64,000 nt of DNA from Undaria pinnatifida (taxonomy: Eukaryota; Sar; Phaeophyceae; Laminariales; Alariaceae), in NCBI GenBank assembly GCA_012845835.1, contig JABAKD010000026.1, positions 7,148,493 through 7,212,492 on the forward strand, written 5' to 3'. Made by a program: the position numbers and the translations under genes. The notes under the pieces were generated by a model. The model did not search any database. It worked only from the letters and a program-made list of their open reading frames with translations, and was not told the DNA's origin. Shown here piece after piece: positions 55,001 to 64,000 of this stretch; within the stretch, counting starts at the first letter, position 1, and every line of letters starts with the position of its first letter.

Positions 55001-58000
55001 TGTTGTTTGTGCCGCTGACCTCAAACCTTCCCGCCTGTCTGTCTCTTTCTTTGTTTTCGCTCTTAAGAGGAGATCTTGTGGTGGTGGCGCTAACAGTGAG
55101 GGACTGCTACGAGGCGTTTGTGGTGTATTCATTCTTAACCTTGATCCTGGAGCATGCCGGAGGGGACTACAACTGTATCGAACAGATCAAGCACCTTCCA
55201 CCGGTAAGACTTTTGATGGTATTTGCTATTTACAAGGGCTCCGCTCCGCGGGCGGCTGACGCCGCCCGTACGCTCGCGAAAGGAAGAATGCAACAAAGGG
55301 GCACAAAGAAGAGGCCCATAATTTGGTGCAACTAGCGATTTGAAAATGCCAAGAGCTACAGCTGATTGCCCTGTGCTGTGCTGTGCTGTGATGTGTGCTT
55401 GCTGGCGATGCCACGCTCTGATCGGCAGTACTGGCGTAATTTGCGAAAAAAAAACATGAAGAGGACCGAGAGAGGATAATAAAAAAATAAAGCAAAGAAA
55501 CGAGCGCACGTACAAACCGGTGCCTGGCAGTTGGCATACCAGGTATATCTGGTACTGTATGTACGAAATATAGCACAGCGAAGCACGGCGCAGCGCGGCA
55601 CAGCGCCACACCGCAGGACAGGGCACGGCACGGCACCGTTCGGCGCTGCGCTGCTGGGCTATAGCTGAGCTGAGCTGAGCTCGGAATTCTTTTTTCGTGA
55701 TTTAACAATGTAGTACGTACAAACCTGGTGTACAGGTACCTGGTAATGTTATACTTCGATAGGTACCGCTATAGCGATAAACGCTGCTGTTTACCTTTCT
55801 GGTTACCTTTCTGGTACTATGCATACAACGAGCAGATCGAGCAATGCACCGGTAAAACTTACATGCATGATATATACAAGAACCTGGTACTGTCCACGGT
55901 CGTTTTTGTGTCCATAGCCCTGATCTCGACCTGATCTCGATCTGATCTCGATGGCTGAATCGCCCCCCCCGACCTTCATCCCCTTCATGCCTTTCATGCC
56001 CTTCATGCCCTTCATGCCCTTCATGCCCTTCATGCCCTTCATGCCCTTCATGCCCTTCATGCCCTTCATGCCCTTCATGCTATTCATGCGACTCGCGGAA
56101 CACCTCACGGCGCTTTGCGCTTGGTGCACGCGATGTCTGTCTGGTCGGTGAAAACCCGGCGTGCTCCGTCCCGGCATGGTCGTGATACGAGGGCCTATAC
56201 CATATGGTCTTAACCCTTGAGCTATGCATGAAATTAGTACACTCCCCCCATGATTGGTGAAAACGTGAAAACCCAATGTGCTCCGTCTCGGCATGATAGG
56301 GATGCGAGGGGCTATACCATATGGTCTTAAGACGACGTTCAGACTGCGGCCAGGCGTGGCAATTAGTATACCCCCCCTGTCTCACCCCCCCCCCACCCCC
56401 CTCTCCAATTGCGTCTTGTACCCCTCCTCGTATGATCTCGCAAATACAAAAAAAAATCCCTCTCCCCTCTCTCTTTTTCGTCACCCCTTCCGGTTGATGT
56501 TGTCGCAAGGTCCCACACCCGTGGCCTCTGTGCTGCCTTGCCCACGTAAGGAGGGACGGAACCCTTCTCCGCCTGTCTAAGCAGGCCACGCTGCAGTTTG
56601 TCGTCGTCAAACCGACGATGTCTGTCCTGGGACTCATCGCGCTCGCCGCGGGTCAGTACTTCGCCCCGCCTTTTCAGGTGCGCGCGTGTGTATGTTGCTC
56701 TTGTCCTTATCCTTGTCTGTATTAGCGTTTTCATTTTACGCTTATATACCTTTGCCCTTATCCTGGTCATTATCCTTGGACTTGGACTTGGACTTGGACT
56801 TATACTCAGTATATGTTGGCCGTTTTCGTACTTCTATCCTATCCTTATGTTATCCCATCCTGTTTTGGTTTATGTGTCGAACGTCTGTCTGGCTGGTTGT
56901 TTGTCTCTACCTGTCTGCCTGCTTGCTTGTCTGCCTGTCTGGCTGGCTGTCTGGCTGGCTGGCTGGCTTGCTGTCTGGCTGGCTGTTTCTTTTTGTGAAT
57001 CTGCTTAGAAGTGACTGTGAACCTCCCGTGCAGTTCCAGCAATACTAGTTGCTTGTGGTCCATAGCAGAGGCTGTCATTTAGCCCCAGTCCCTATGCATG
57101 GAATTCGTTTTTGTTGCTAACGTATGTGCCCGCGCCCCCCCCCCCACCCACCCACCCACCCACTCACTCACACACCCGTGGTAAGGTCACGCTTCTAGTG
57201 GTGTACAACACGAGCTACAGCGTAGCCCTGTACGGTCTTTTGATGTTCTACAAGGCGACGAGGCCTCTGCTGACGCCATTCAAGCCTGTCCAGAAGTTCT
57301 TCGCGGTAAAGAGTGTCATATTTGCCACCTACTGGCAGAGCGTCGTTGTGCACTTCATACCGGGGGTGAGTCGCCTCCTTCTCATGTGTCCTTCGTCTAT
57401 CATCGTCGAACGTGTACTTTTGTCTCATTTGCGTGATTGTCCCTTTTTGGTTTCTTTGTCTCCTTCGTTTGTTGTCTTCTGTGTTGTCTCTTGTGTCTTT
57501 GTCGTGGTCTCCTTCTTGTCTGCTCGCCTCCTTGTCTTGCGTTATTGTCTCTTTCTTTTTCGTCTCCTCTTTTTCTCTTTTGCCGCCTCGTTGTTGTCTC
57601 GTTGCTGTCCTTTCTTGTATCGTGTGCTTTTGCGGGCTTGTCTGTTTTTACACGATGATCGAGTATCGAGTATCGCCTTGTTACCTTTGTTGTGATGTGT
57701 TGTATATTTCCTTATCTTTGTTGTCCCTTTGTTGTCCCTTTGGTTTTCCTTTCTCGTTTATTTTGTCTATTTTGTTGTCTTGTATCTTATCACCTTCTTG
57801 TCTATCTTCGTCTTTTTTTCTTGTCTTGTATCTTATCACGTTGTTGTCTCATTATTGACGCTTTTATTGACATTTTTGTTTCATACAGTGCAAGTATCTA
57901 CTTTTTGTTTTGTCACCTGCTGGTGTACTGTACCAGGTTGTCACCTTGTGTACTGTACCAGGTATTTCTTGTCTCCTTCATGGCGCCTTCTTGTCCGTTT

Positions 58001-61000
58001 CGTGTCTCATTCCTGTCTCTAGCAAGTCTCCTTTGGTCACTTTGGGGTCATTTTTTTTTTGTCCCGTTCATGACACGTTCATGACACGTTCGTGTCATTT
58101 TCATGTCGCTCGTGGCTTCGCTTCCTTCTTGTCGTTTTGTGTCTCCATCTTGTGTCTTTCTTTCCATTTCATCAAGGCTACTTGGGGAGATGAATCAAAA
58201 ACCTGTTCATTTCTGCCTCCCCTTCTCACTCTCCCCCCACCCGTCCCTCCCTTCGTTGCAAAATTTGGTACTTACCCTTGTGCCTGCACACACCGCTTTT
58301 TCGGCGAAACGCCTGACGCATCTCGACCGAAACTGAAACCGCTCTCTTTGCCTACCGTGAGCAGCTGTCGTCGGAGCAATCGCTGCTGTGGAACGACTGG
58401 CTGCTCTGCATGGAGCTGGTGAGTTTTGGTTTTCTATGCTCGGCAGTTTTTTGTTTTGTTTTTCTGGAGTTCCCAGGCACATTTTTTTTGTTTTTGTTTT
58501 TTGAAGACTCTGCAGGCGTTTATTTTTCGCTTCCAGTGACTTTTCTCGAGATTACTTTCGCGACAGGCGCTGACTGGTGCCCTTGTGTTCGGTGCCGGTG
58601 TCTCTTTTATTTTGTTTGCAGTGTCGGCGATGGCGTTCGTGCAGTTTTTCGTGGCTTTTTTTCGTTTTGAGAAAATAGTCATGGTGATAAGCGGTGATTT
58701 TTTCACGACCTCTTGCTACGCTAGCACCGTCCTGCATCAAGTCAATTTGCCTTTGCTACGCGCGAAAGAAGCATAGCACGAGTCGCCGAAGTAAGGTTAC
58801 CTATTATCAATAATTGAAGCTTTTCCACAGCGTCGCTGCAACAACAAACACTACCAAGTACCAGAGATGTCGATATTGTTTAGAATAGTTTGAACATTGG
58901 TTTCAGTTAAAGTTGGTGGTATGGAAATTGTTGGAAACGACGGTGGTTGAACTCTTTATGGTTGAAATGGCGATGAGTGAAATGAAGGTGGCTGATTTGG
59001 CGATGATTGGAATAACGAATAATGATGGATGATATGAAATGAACATTGTTCAAATAGCATTGGTTGAAATACTAATGGTTGAACTAACGGCCATTAATTT
59101 GAGAATGATGGAGACGGCGATGGTTGAACCTACAATGGTTGAAACGACGAACGTTTTTGCACGATACCGGTGGAATGACGTTGATTGAACCGATAATGGT
59201 TGAATATTAGGATGATTTATATTACCATGAAAATCATTGAATTGACAATGGTTGAAATTACTGTTGTTATGGTTCACAGGTGGCGTTTGCGTTGATACTG
59301 AACTCAGCATTCCCCTGGCACGATTTCATCATGGAGCAAAGGGACAAGCCCGTTATGGAAAACGTTAGGGAGATGCTCAGCGTCAGGTAAGGGCCCTGAG
59401 CGCTTGGCCCTCCCGTTTGGTAAGGTGGGGCGGCTGTTACTTTGTGCATCCCATAATGGCAAATAAAGTACGAGGGAGACTTTCGTGTATGAGATCTGTT
59501 CGGCGTCAGTGGAGTGTTTGTTTGTCTGCTCCATCTACTATTTTTCAACCTCCGCGCATTTTTTTTTTTGCTTGGCTTCGGTAGGCGTGCCCTGACCTGC
59601 CCTGTCTTGCATTGCCCTGTTCTGTCCTGTCTTGCATTGCCCTGTTCTGCCTTGCCTTGCCTTGCCTTGCCTTGCCTTGCCTTCCATCTGTGTAGTCCAA
59701 TGCATCTTACCTGTCCTTGTCGTGTTATGGTTGTCGGGGAAATTTTCCAAGATGCGTACCACAGCTTCGTGCCCTGGTACCAAGACTACGTGGTCGCGAG
59801 GGATAACATCGAACAACACTAACCCGGACGGGCACACGACTGCGGCCATGCATTAATTGGGTACACCCCCCCCGTACTGCTGTATTAATAGCTTTCATCC
59901 TTACCTTACCTTACCTTACCTTACCTTACCTTACCTTACCTTACCTTACCTTACCTTACCTTACCTTACCTCACCTTACCTTACCTTACCTTACCTTACC
60001 TTACCTTACCTTGCCGTACCTTACCGTACCTTACCTTACCTTACCTGACCTCACCTTACCTTACCTTACCTTACCTTACCTTACCTTACCTTACCTTACC
60101 TTACCTTACCTTACCTTACCTTACCTTACCTTACCTTACCGTACCGTACCGTACCTTACCTCTTGCCTTACCTTACCTTGCCTTACCTTACCTTACTGCT
60201 TTCCAGGGATGTATTCCAAGACGCGTACCACAGCTTCATGCCCTCCTACCAAGACTACGTCGTTGCTAGAGATGACATCGACCCCAACACTAACCCGGAC
60301 GAGGCGAGGGCAGCGGCGGCGGCGGCGGCGGCTAACAACGGCAAGCAGTCACGCGTGGTCCGAACTCGGACGTTCTTAATCGGAAACCTGGACAGGGGCA
60401 ACATGAACAACTCCAACAGAACCAACCCTTCGCCAAGCCAAGAGGTATGCCCTGCTATGCCGAAGGACTGCTGTGCGATAGGCACTACGATAGACTAAAG
60501 AGTTAGAGTACGGCACCCGATTTAAGAGCGCCCACAGCAAAATAAAACGGGCTTAAGTAAAGCAAGAGAAAACGGGATCAAGTGCCGCCAATTCGGCTTG
60601 CCACGCCTTGTGACTGCCTGTACTAAAAGTTACTGGTACTTGTACATGGTGTCCAATCTGCGATAGGAGCGGTACCGAGATAAGCACGGCAACACTGGCC
60701 TGTTCCAAGAGGCTCTTAAAACTCTTAAATCGGGTACCCCGGTGGTCGACTGAGGGACTACGGAACGCCTTTTGGAAACAAAACGCCGCTTGCGTTTTTG
60801 CCTACTGTAGGCTGTAAGCCATGGTGCTAAATTTGACTACTGTGGAGGATAGTTTTTTGTGGGTATTAATACTTCAACCATGCAACGATAGAGGAATGTA
60901 CCGTTTCTTGGCGAAAATCATTTCTGAGCGACAGGGCTCCTTAACCTACTCTTATTATAGCACTATTGAACCATTGAATAATACTATTGAAAAATACTAT

Positions 61001-61866
61001 TTATATCGTATCATAGGAATGTTGCTACTTGTACGTAGTGTTTTGGAATTTTTTGTTGTTTACATACCCATGCCATGCCATAGGTTAAACTATGATAGTT
61101 ATTTGTTCATCACAAAAGCACTTTCAATTTTTACTCGAAATCGTCTTTTTGTGCGATGAGAGGTCCAAACCTCCTCGTCAAGTCACCACCCTCAGAAGGC
61201 CAAAAACAATTGTCGGTGCACCTTTTTATCGTAGCGTGTGTCGAGTCGAACAGCAGAAGGGTGTTGGCAGTATTTTCTCTGCTGTCGACAAGTGTAGCAA
61301 ACGGTTTGTGCTTGTTATTCTTTCAACGAGATTCTTTTAGGCTGTTTTTGTGTCGCCTGCTTGGCTTTACCTGGTCGCATGCGTGTAGGCACGATTCACA
61401 AGACTAACACAGCCGCTCTGGATTGCCAACCTTCCTATAGGGGCACGAGGCGGGACAATCTGGCAGCAAGGGGGTTTCACAAGATTTGGAAGGCGGTCAC
61501 CAGGAGCGAAACGGTCGCACCCGACACGCCCCCCCCGGCGGACTCCAGGAAGAAGACGAGGACATGGAAGGAGGCCTCGATGAAGATTGGGGACAAGACG
61601 TCGACATTATCGAACTCCAGAACAGATTACCAGATTACGACAAAAGCAAAAACAGGGGACCGGGGATGCAGAGTGGGGGTGAGGTGAAGGAGACCAGGGG
61701 TCGAAAAGGGGTAGCGGCGGCAGCGGCTGCGGCGACGGTGGCGGCGGCGGCAGCAGCAGCAGCAGCAGCAGGCGCGGAAGAACGGGAAGCAGGGGTGGCG
61801 GCGGCAACGGGGGTGGGTATGAATAGTACAATTAACCACCCACCATCGGAATCCGTGTCTACTTGA
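49006..61866 (+). CDS. TMEM184/OSTalpha-like (DUF300) multipass membrane protein (9 exons, 507 aa)
   Basis: Exons: 49006-49074, 54481-54626, 55068-55203, 56510-56677, 57186-57365, 58365-58418, 59280-59386, 60207-60444, 61441-61866; phases agree and introns are GT-AG. Family landmarks in order: helix 1 spans the first join (PLALALAVCAS|VLALALTS), then NFPRTQKYIFRILFVVPVYA, RDCYEAFVVYSFL, HPWPLCCL, KQATLQFVVVKPTMSV, VVYNTSYSVALYGLLMFY, FFAVKSVIFATYWQSVVV, and a membrane-proximal DVFQDAYHSFMPSYQDYV matching the family's conserved VQDAIHNFSP-type motif. The last exon is an acidic tail followed by poly-Ala. Relatives are OST-alpha/TMEM184 organic-solute-transporter-like proteins with seven helices; the substrate is unknown. 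Intron 1 is 5.4 kb. The start is supported by an ATG, a 23-codon exon and a GTGAGT donor in the right phase. Confidence 0.88.
52833..52920. repeat. Dispersed family F repeat, copy 2
   Basis: It contains TCAACCCCTTTAGAGCCCCA, ACTAACTTCAAGTAA and GGATTTCCAGTTGTTAAGG, matching 19988-20092. It lies in intron 1 of the TMEM184-like gene. Confidence 0.7.
53612..53855. repeat. 122-bp tandem duplication in TMEM184-like intron 1
   Basis: CGTGATATTGCCAACACAAT starts at 53614 and again at 53736. The two 122-bp copies, ending GCTACAGCGGTTTGCTGTAG, differ at only a handful of bases. Confidence 0.95.
54655..54860. repeat. GGT/GTG-rich trinucleotide array
   Basis: (GGTGGTGGT)n and GATGGTGGTCGTGCTGGT units fill intron 2 of the TMEM184-like gene. 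Peptides read from it (poly-Val/Gly, or Pro/Thr/Ser on the minus strand) are artefacts. Confidence 0.9.
55986..56084. repeat. 9-bp CATGCCCTT array, about 11 copies
   Basis: Nearly perfect head-to-tail CATGCCCTT units lie in intron 3 of the TMEM184-like gene, immediately followed by two family C repeats. Confidence 0.95.
56091..56375. repeat. Two adjacent family C repeats
   Basis: The first (56091-56245) contains ACCTCACGGCGCTTTGCGCT, GTCGGTGAAAACCCGGCGTG and ACCATATGGTCTTAACCC. The second (56253-56375) restarts at GGTGAAAACGTGAAAACCC and repeats CCGTCTCGGCATGATAGGGA and ACCATATGGTCTTAAG. Confidence 0.75.
57370..58330. repeat. Pyrimidine-rich TTGTCTC simple-sequence intron
   Basis: Intron 5 of the TMEM184-like gene is dominated by CTTGTCTCxTTTGTTGTC words with few purines on the + strand. 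This gives long Leu/Ser/Cys/Phe-rich frames that look hydrophobic but are not exons. Confidence 0.75.
58860..59275. repeat. ATGGTTGAAA-rich degenerate minisatellite
   Basis: GATGGTTGAAATGGCGATGA-type words recur irregularly through the 3' part of intron 6 of the TMEM184-like gene, up to the acceptor at 59279. Confidence 0.7.
59732..59822 (+). pseudogene. Dead duplicate of TMEM184-like exon 8
   Basis: This reads EIFQDAYHSFVPWYQDYVVARDNIEQH then TAA, paralleling exon 8 at 60207 (DVFQDAYHSFMPSYQDYVVARDDIDPN...). Two changes disable it. The acceptor is CGG|G instead of CAG|G, and a 2-bp deletion after ATCGA shifts the frame into the stop. Homology continues past the stop in shifted frame (CACTAACCCGGACG). 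It sits about 475 bp upstream of the working exon, separated by an ACCTT array. Confidence 0.85.
59896..60200. repeat. (ACCTT)n pentanucleotide microsatellite, about 60 units
   Basis: A nearly pure ACCTT array with a few variants (ACCGT, ACCTC) lies directly upstream of the exon 8 acceptor. CCTTG units also precede the dead exon copy at about 59640-59690, so the array and exon seem to have duplicated together. Confidence 0.97.
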
Positions 61867-62159
61867 AGATTTGGGGAAGTCGTAGTTTTGGGATTTTTGG
61901 AGGGGGGGGGCGTTGGTGTTTTGGACTCTTTTTGGTGGGAAGGAACCGGCTCTTATATATGCGGAGATCACGGCTTGGTTTCTTTGTTTTTTTCAGGGGG
62001 GATGGTCCGCGGGAGGGGGAGGGGGGGAATTGGATGAGGCGTTATGGTCATAATGTAGTTGTCGGGTGCGCTAGTATTCCTATAGTCAGCGACAGTCTTG
62101 GTACATTATGGGAGGTTTTAGGACCCGTCACTTTTTAGGGTGCGGTAGTGGCCTCTTGA

Positions 62160-62530
62160 AAACTCCTGGGTACGGCCGGCAGTGGCCCCTCTGTAGTGCC
62201 GGTTGAGTAGTGCCGGTTGCCCGCTATAGTGCCTATGAACCCGCTTGGCACAGATGGGCGCAACGAGTAGTGGAAGTATGCCCGTTTCGGGGGTGGGACA
62301 CCGGACTCCTGAAAACTCCTGGGCACGGTCGTGGTCCCTCTGTAGTGCTGGTTCCTTTATAGTGCCGGTTGAGGAGTGCCGATTGCCCGCTATAGTGCCT
62401 ATGAAACCGCTTGGCACAGATAGGCACAACCAGCAATGGCAGCATACTTACGGAGTAGTGCCGGTTGCCGTTATAGTTCCGGTATTTCCCTCGATAGTGC
62501 ACATACCGGTGTTTGCTATATGAGGGACCA
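62160..62530. repeat. Dispersed family D repeat, internally duplicated
   Basis: Two consecutive blocks share GAGTAGTGCCGGTTGCCCGC, TATAGTGCCTATGAA, CCGCTTGGCACAGAT and ACTCCTGGGCACGG. The right end resembles 9652-9830, including TTTCCCTCGATAGTGCACA. Confidence 0.85.
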
Positions 62531-63221
62531 GTACTGCAGTATAGAGGGACCAGCACTGCAGTAGGTTTCGCTGGATGCGATGCCATTTTTTTGCGAGCCT
62601 TGGTATTTGCCTGTGCTTGTGCGCCAGTAGTACAGGCTTACCACCGAGAGGTAGTCCTGTTGAATTTGATGAACAAATGACGCATGTTCGCCGTTGAGAG
62701 TAGCGCTATTTTTGTTGCTATTTTTTTTTCCCTGTTTAGCGGATTGAGGCTGGCATGCCCCCCGCGTACGTAGAAGTTTCTCTTTCCTTTTTTCTTTTCC
62801 TTTTTTGTAGAAAAAAGATAAACGCAGCGGCTGTGAGATCGATAAATGAATGGGTCCGAACCTCGAAATTACCGCATCTCTTTTTCATTTTCTTTTTCTT
62901 TTATGAAGATTAGAGAAACACCCCAAGCTGTGAGATCGATCTATTTGTGTTGAAGCTCATGGGTGTTGTTGTTAGGTCGCACCGCGTTTATTTTCCACCA
63001 ACGTTTGTGCTTTTTTGTGTGGGCGGGGCTTGTATATGACATACTACCGATGAACGGGTAGTACCTCTAGTACCTCTAGTACCTCTAGTGATTAGTTGCG
63101 GTTAGTTGCGGTGGCGCCTGCTCAATAGCCACCACGACTGCAGATGAACCGATGAGAGTCGTGCTTTGTTTTTGATGCACTTTGCCTATATAGTGGGGGG
63201 CTCCTAATAGTAGTATTAATA

Positions 63222-63395
63222 GCGCAATTCGATACGAGTCGACGAGGGAAGAAAGGGGTGAAGTCTTCTCGTACCGTATCGGGGAGGGGGGAGAAGAGCC
63301 TGGTTACATTGTACTCCGAGTATACTGTAGCCCAGTCATCCTGGATACTACAGTAGCTACGTCTAGGAAGGGAGAAGAAGGAGAAAGAAAAAGTG
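63222..63395. repeat. Dispersed family E repeat
   Basis: It contains CAATTCGATACGAGTCGACG, AGGGAAGAAAGGGGTGAAGT and GGGGAGGGGGGAGAAGAGCC, as in the copy at 38835-38960. Confidence 0.75.
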
Positions 63396-63429
63396 CGAAG
63401 ATCATAGGTGCGATGAGCAAACAAGTGCG

Positions 63430-63545
63430 ACTGCCCTTTATAGTGCCGGTGTAATCGTTTGGCACTACTGGAACTCTCTGCCGCGGTGTAACTCTGTTCC
63501 CTCTAGTGCCGGTGCCCTGAATAATGCCGGTGTATTGGGCTATTG
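63430..63545. repeat. Dispersed family D repeat (partial)
   Basis: It contains TGCCCTTTATAGTGCCGGTG, CGTTTGGCACTACTGG and CCCTCTAGTGCCGGTGCC, a diverged member of the CTATAGTGCCGG family. Confidence 0.65.
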
Positions 63546-64000
63546 ATAAGCACGTACTGGCACCATGAGGAACCTGCGACTGTACGAAATGGCGAAACCG
63601 TGACGGTCGATATCGTCTTGCTGCGAAGGTCGACCCTATCCCTTTTTGCCCGCAGGCGGGAAAAAAATGGCTGCGCTCGTCAGTGCCGGGGGGCTGACGG
63701 GAAGACACCTACCTGTGACGATGGCTTGTCCGGCTAGCACTACTATTAATAGTAGTAAGTCCAACAAAATTCGCGCACGGTAAAAGCTGTCACGAGTCGA
63801 GCTGGACAGTAAAACTGATGATGTCCCTCTTACTGAGCTGAGAAACAGTGGCGCTATACTAATTCCAAGTAGTTTTTCCCGAAAAACATGGTTGCAGAAC
63901 ATTCCCTTTTTCAGGTTTTCAGGCTTTTGAAGGCTTTTGGAGGGGCAGGCTTCTTGGAGTCAGTGTGGAACATGTTATGCATTAGTGAACGGGTTTGCAG

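Larger units (their letters stand above)
61867..64000. other. 3' flank of the TMEM184-like gene; repeats, no gene recognised
   Basis: The 3' UTR lies at the left end. The rest carries family D blocks (62160-62530, 63430-63545), a family E copy (63222-63395), two short GCTGTGAGATCGAT words (about 62830 and 62926) that may be family A fragments, and CTCTAGTAC repeats. No conserved frame is seen on either strand up to the window edge. Confidence 0.6.

Noticed and set aside
55951..56294. Met-Pro-Phe or Met-Lys-Gly repeat peptides as a small secreted or antifreeze-like protein
   Set aside because: They are translations of the 9-bp CATGCCCTT array inside an intron of the TMEM184-like gene.
58565..58680. 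A hydrophobic frame (ALTGALVFGAGVSFILFAV) after an acceptor-like CAG, considered as an extra membrane exon
   Set aside because: Family layout joins CMEL directly to VAFALILNSAF at 59280 in matching phase, and no suitable donor closes this block.
59857..60379. A Leu-Pro-Tyr repeat protein
   Set aside because: It is a translation of the ACCTT microsatellite; the real exon starts at 60207 in another frame.

Overview
The window is nuclear DNA from an intron-rich eukaryote. The best fit is a photosynthetic stramenopile, most likely a brown alga. Reasons: every recognisable protein is cut into short GC-rich exons with GT-AG junctions, separated by introns of about 0.2-5.4 kb full of minisatellites and dispersed repeats. 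One gene carries a heterokont-type bipartite plastid presequence with an ANA-F-VAP cleavage motif. Another encodes a Golgi-type sulfotransferase, as expected in an alga with sulfated wall polysaccharides. The species is inference; no marker gene is present.

Four protein genes could be rebuilt exon by exon, with intron phases agreeing at every join. (1) 1974-20323 (+), possibly with a first exon ending at 889: a DHH/DHHA1 phosphoesterase followed by two CBS domains, 16 exons, like the N-terminal half of cyanobacterial CCA-adding/poly(A)-polymerase-like proteins but without the nucleotidyltransferase. (2) 29389-35183 (+): a 196-aa plastid-targeted Rieske [2Fe-2S] protein, 3 exons. (3) 48187-40781 (-): a 658-aa type II membrane sulfotransferase with a C-terminal PAN/Apple domain, 6 exons. 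(4) 49006-61866 (+): a 507-aa TMEM184/OSTalpha-like (DUF300) multipass membrane protein, 9 exons, divergent from gene 3 across 818 bp. Genes 2 and 3 converge across 5.6 kb. They form no evident pathway.

The rest is introns and intergenic DNA dominated by repeats: minisatellites of 9-45 bp units, local direct duplications (122, 195, about 205 bp), large inverted repeats with homopolymer G/C runs, and several dispersed families. Two of these look like MITEs with terminal inverted repeats and one is tRNA-like.

The most unusual theme is exon-scale duplication inside introns. Decayed or possibly usable copies of exons or exon ends lie next to the working exon at least four times: the VDHH exon, the exon before it, a CBS exon of gene 1, and exon 8 of gene 4. 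The CBS copy at 16086-16164 is intact, and its phases would make it mutually exclusive with the neighbouring exon.
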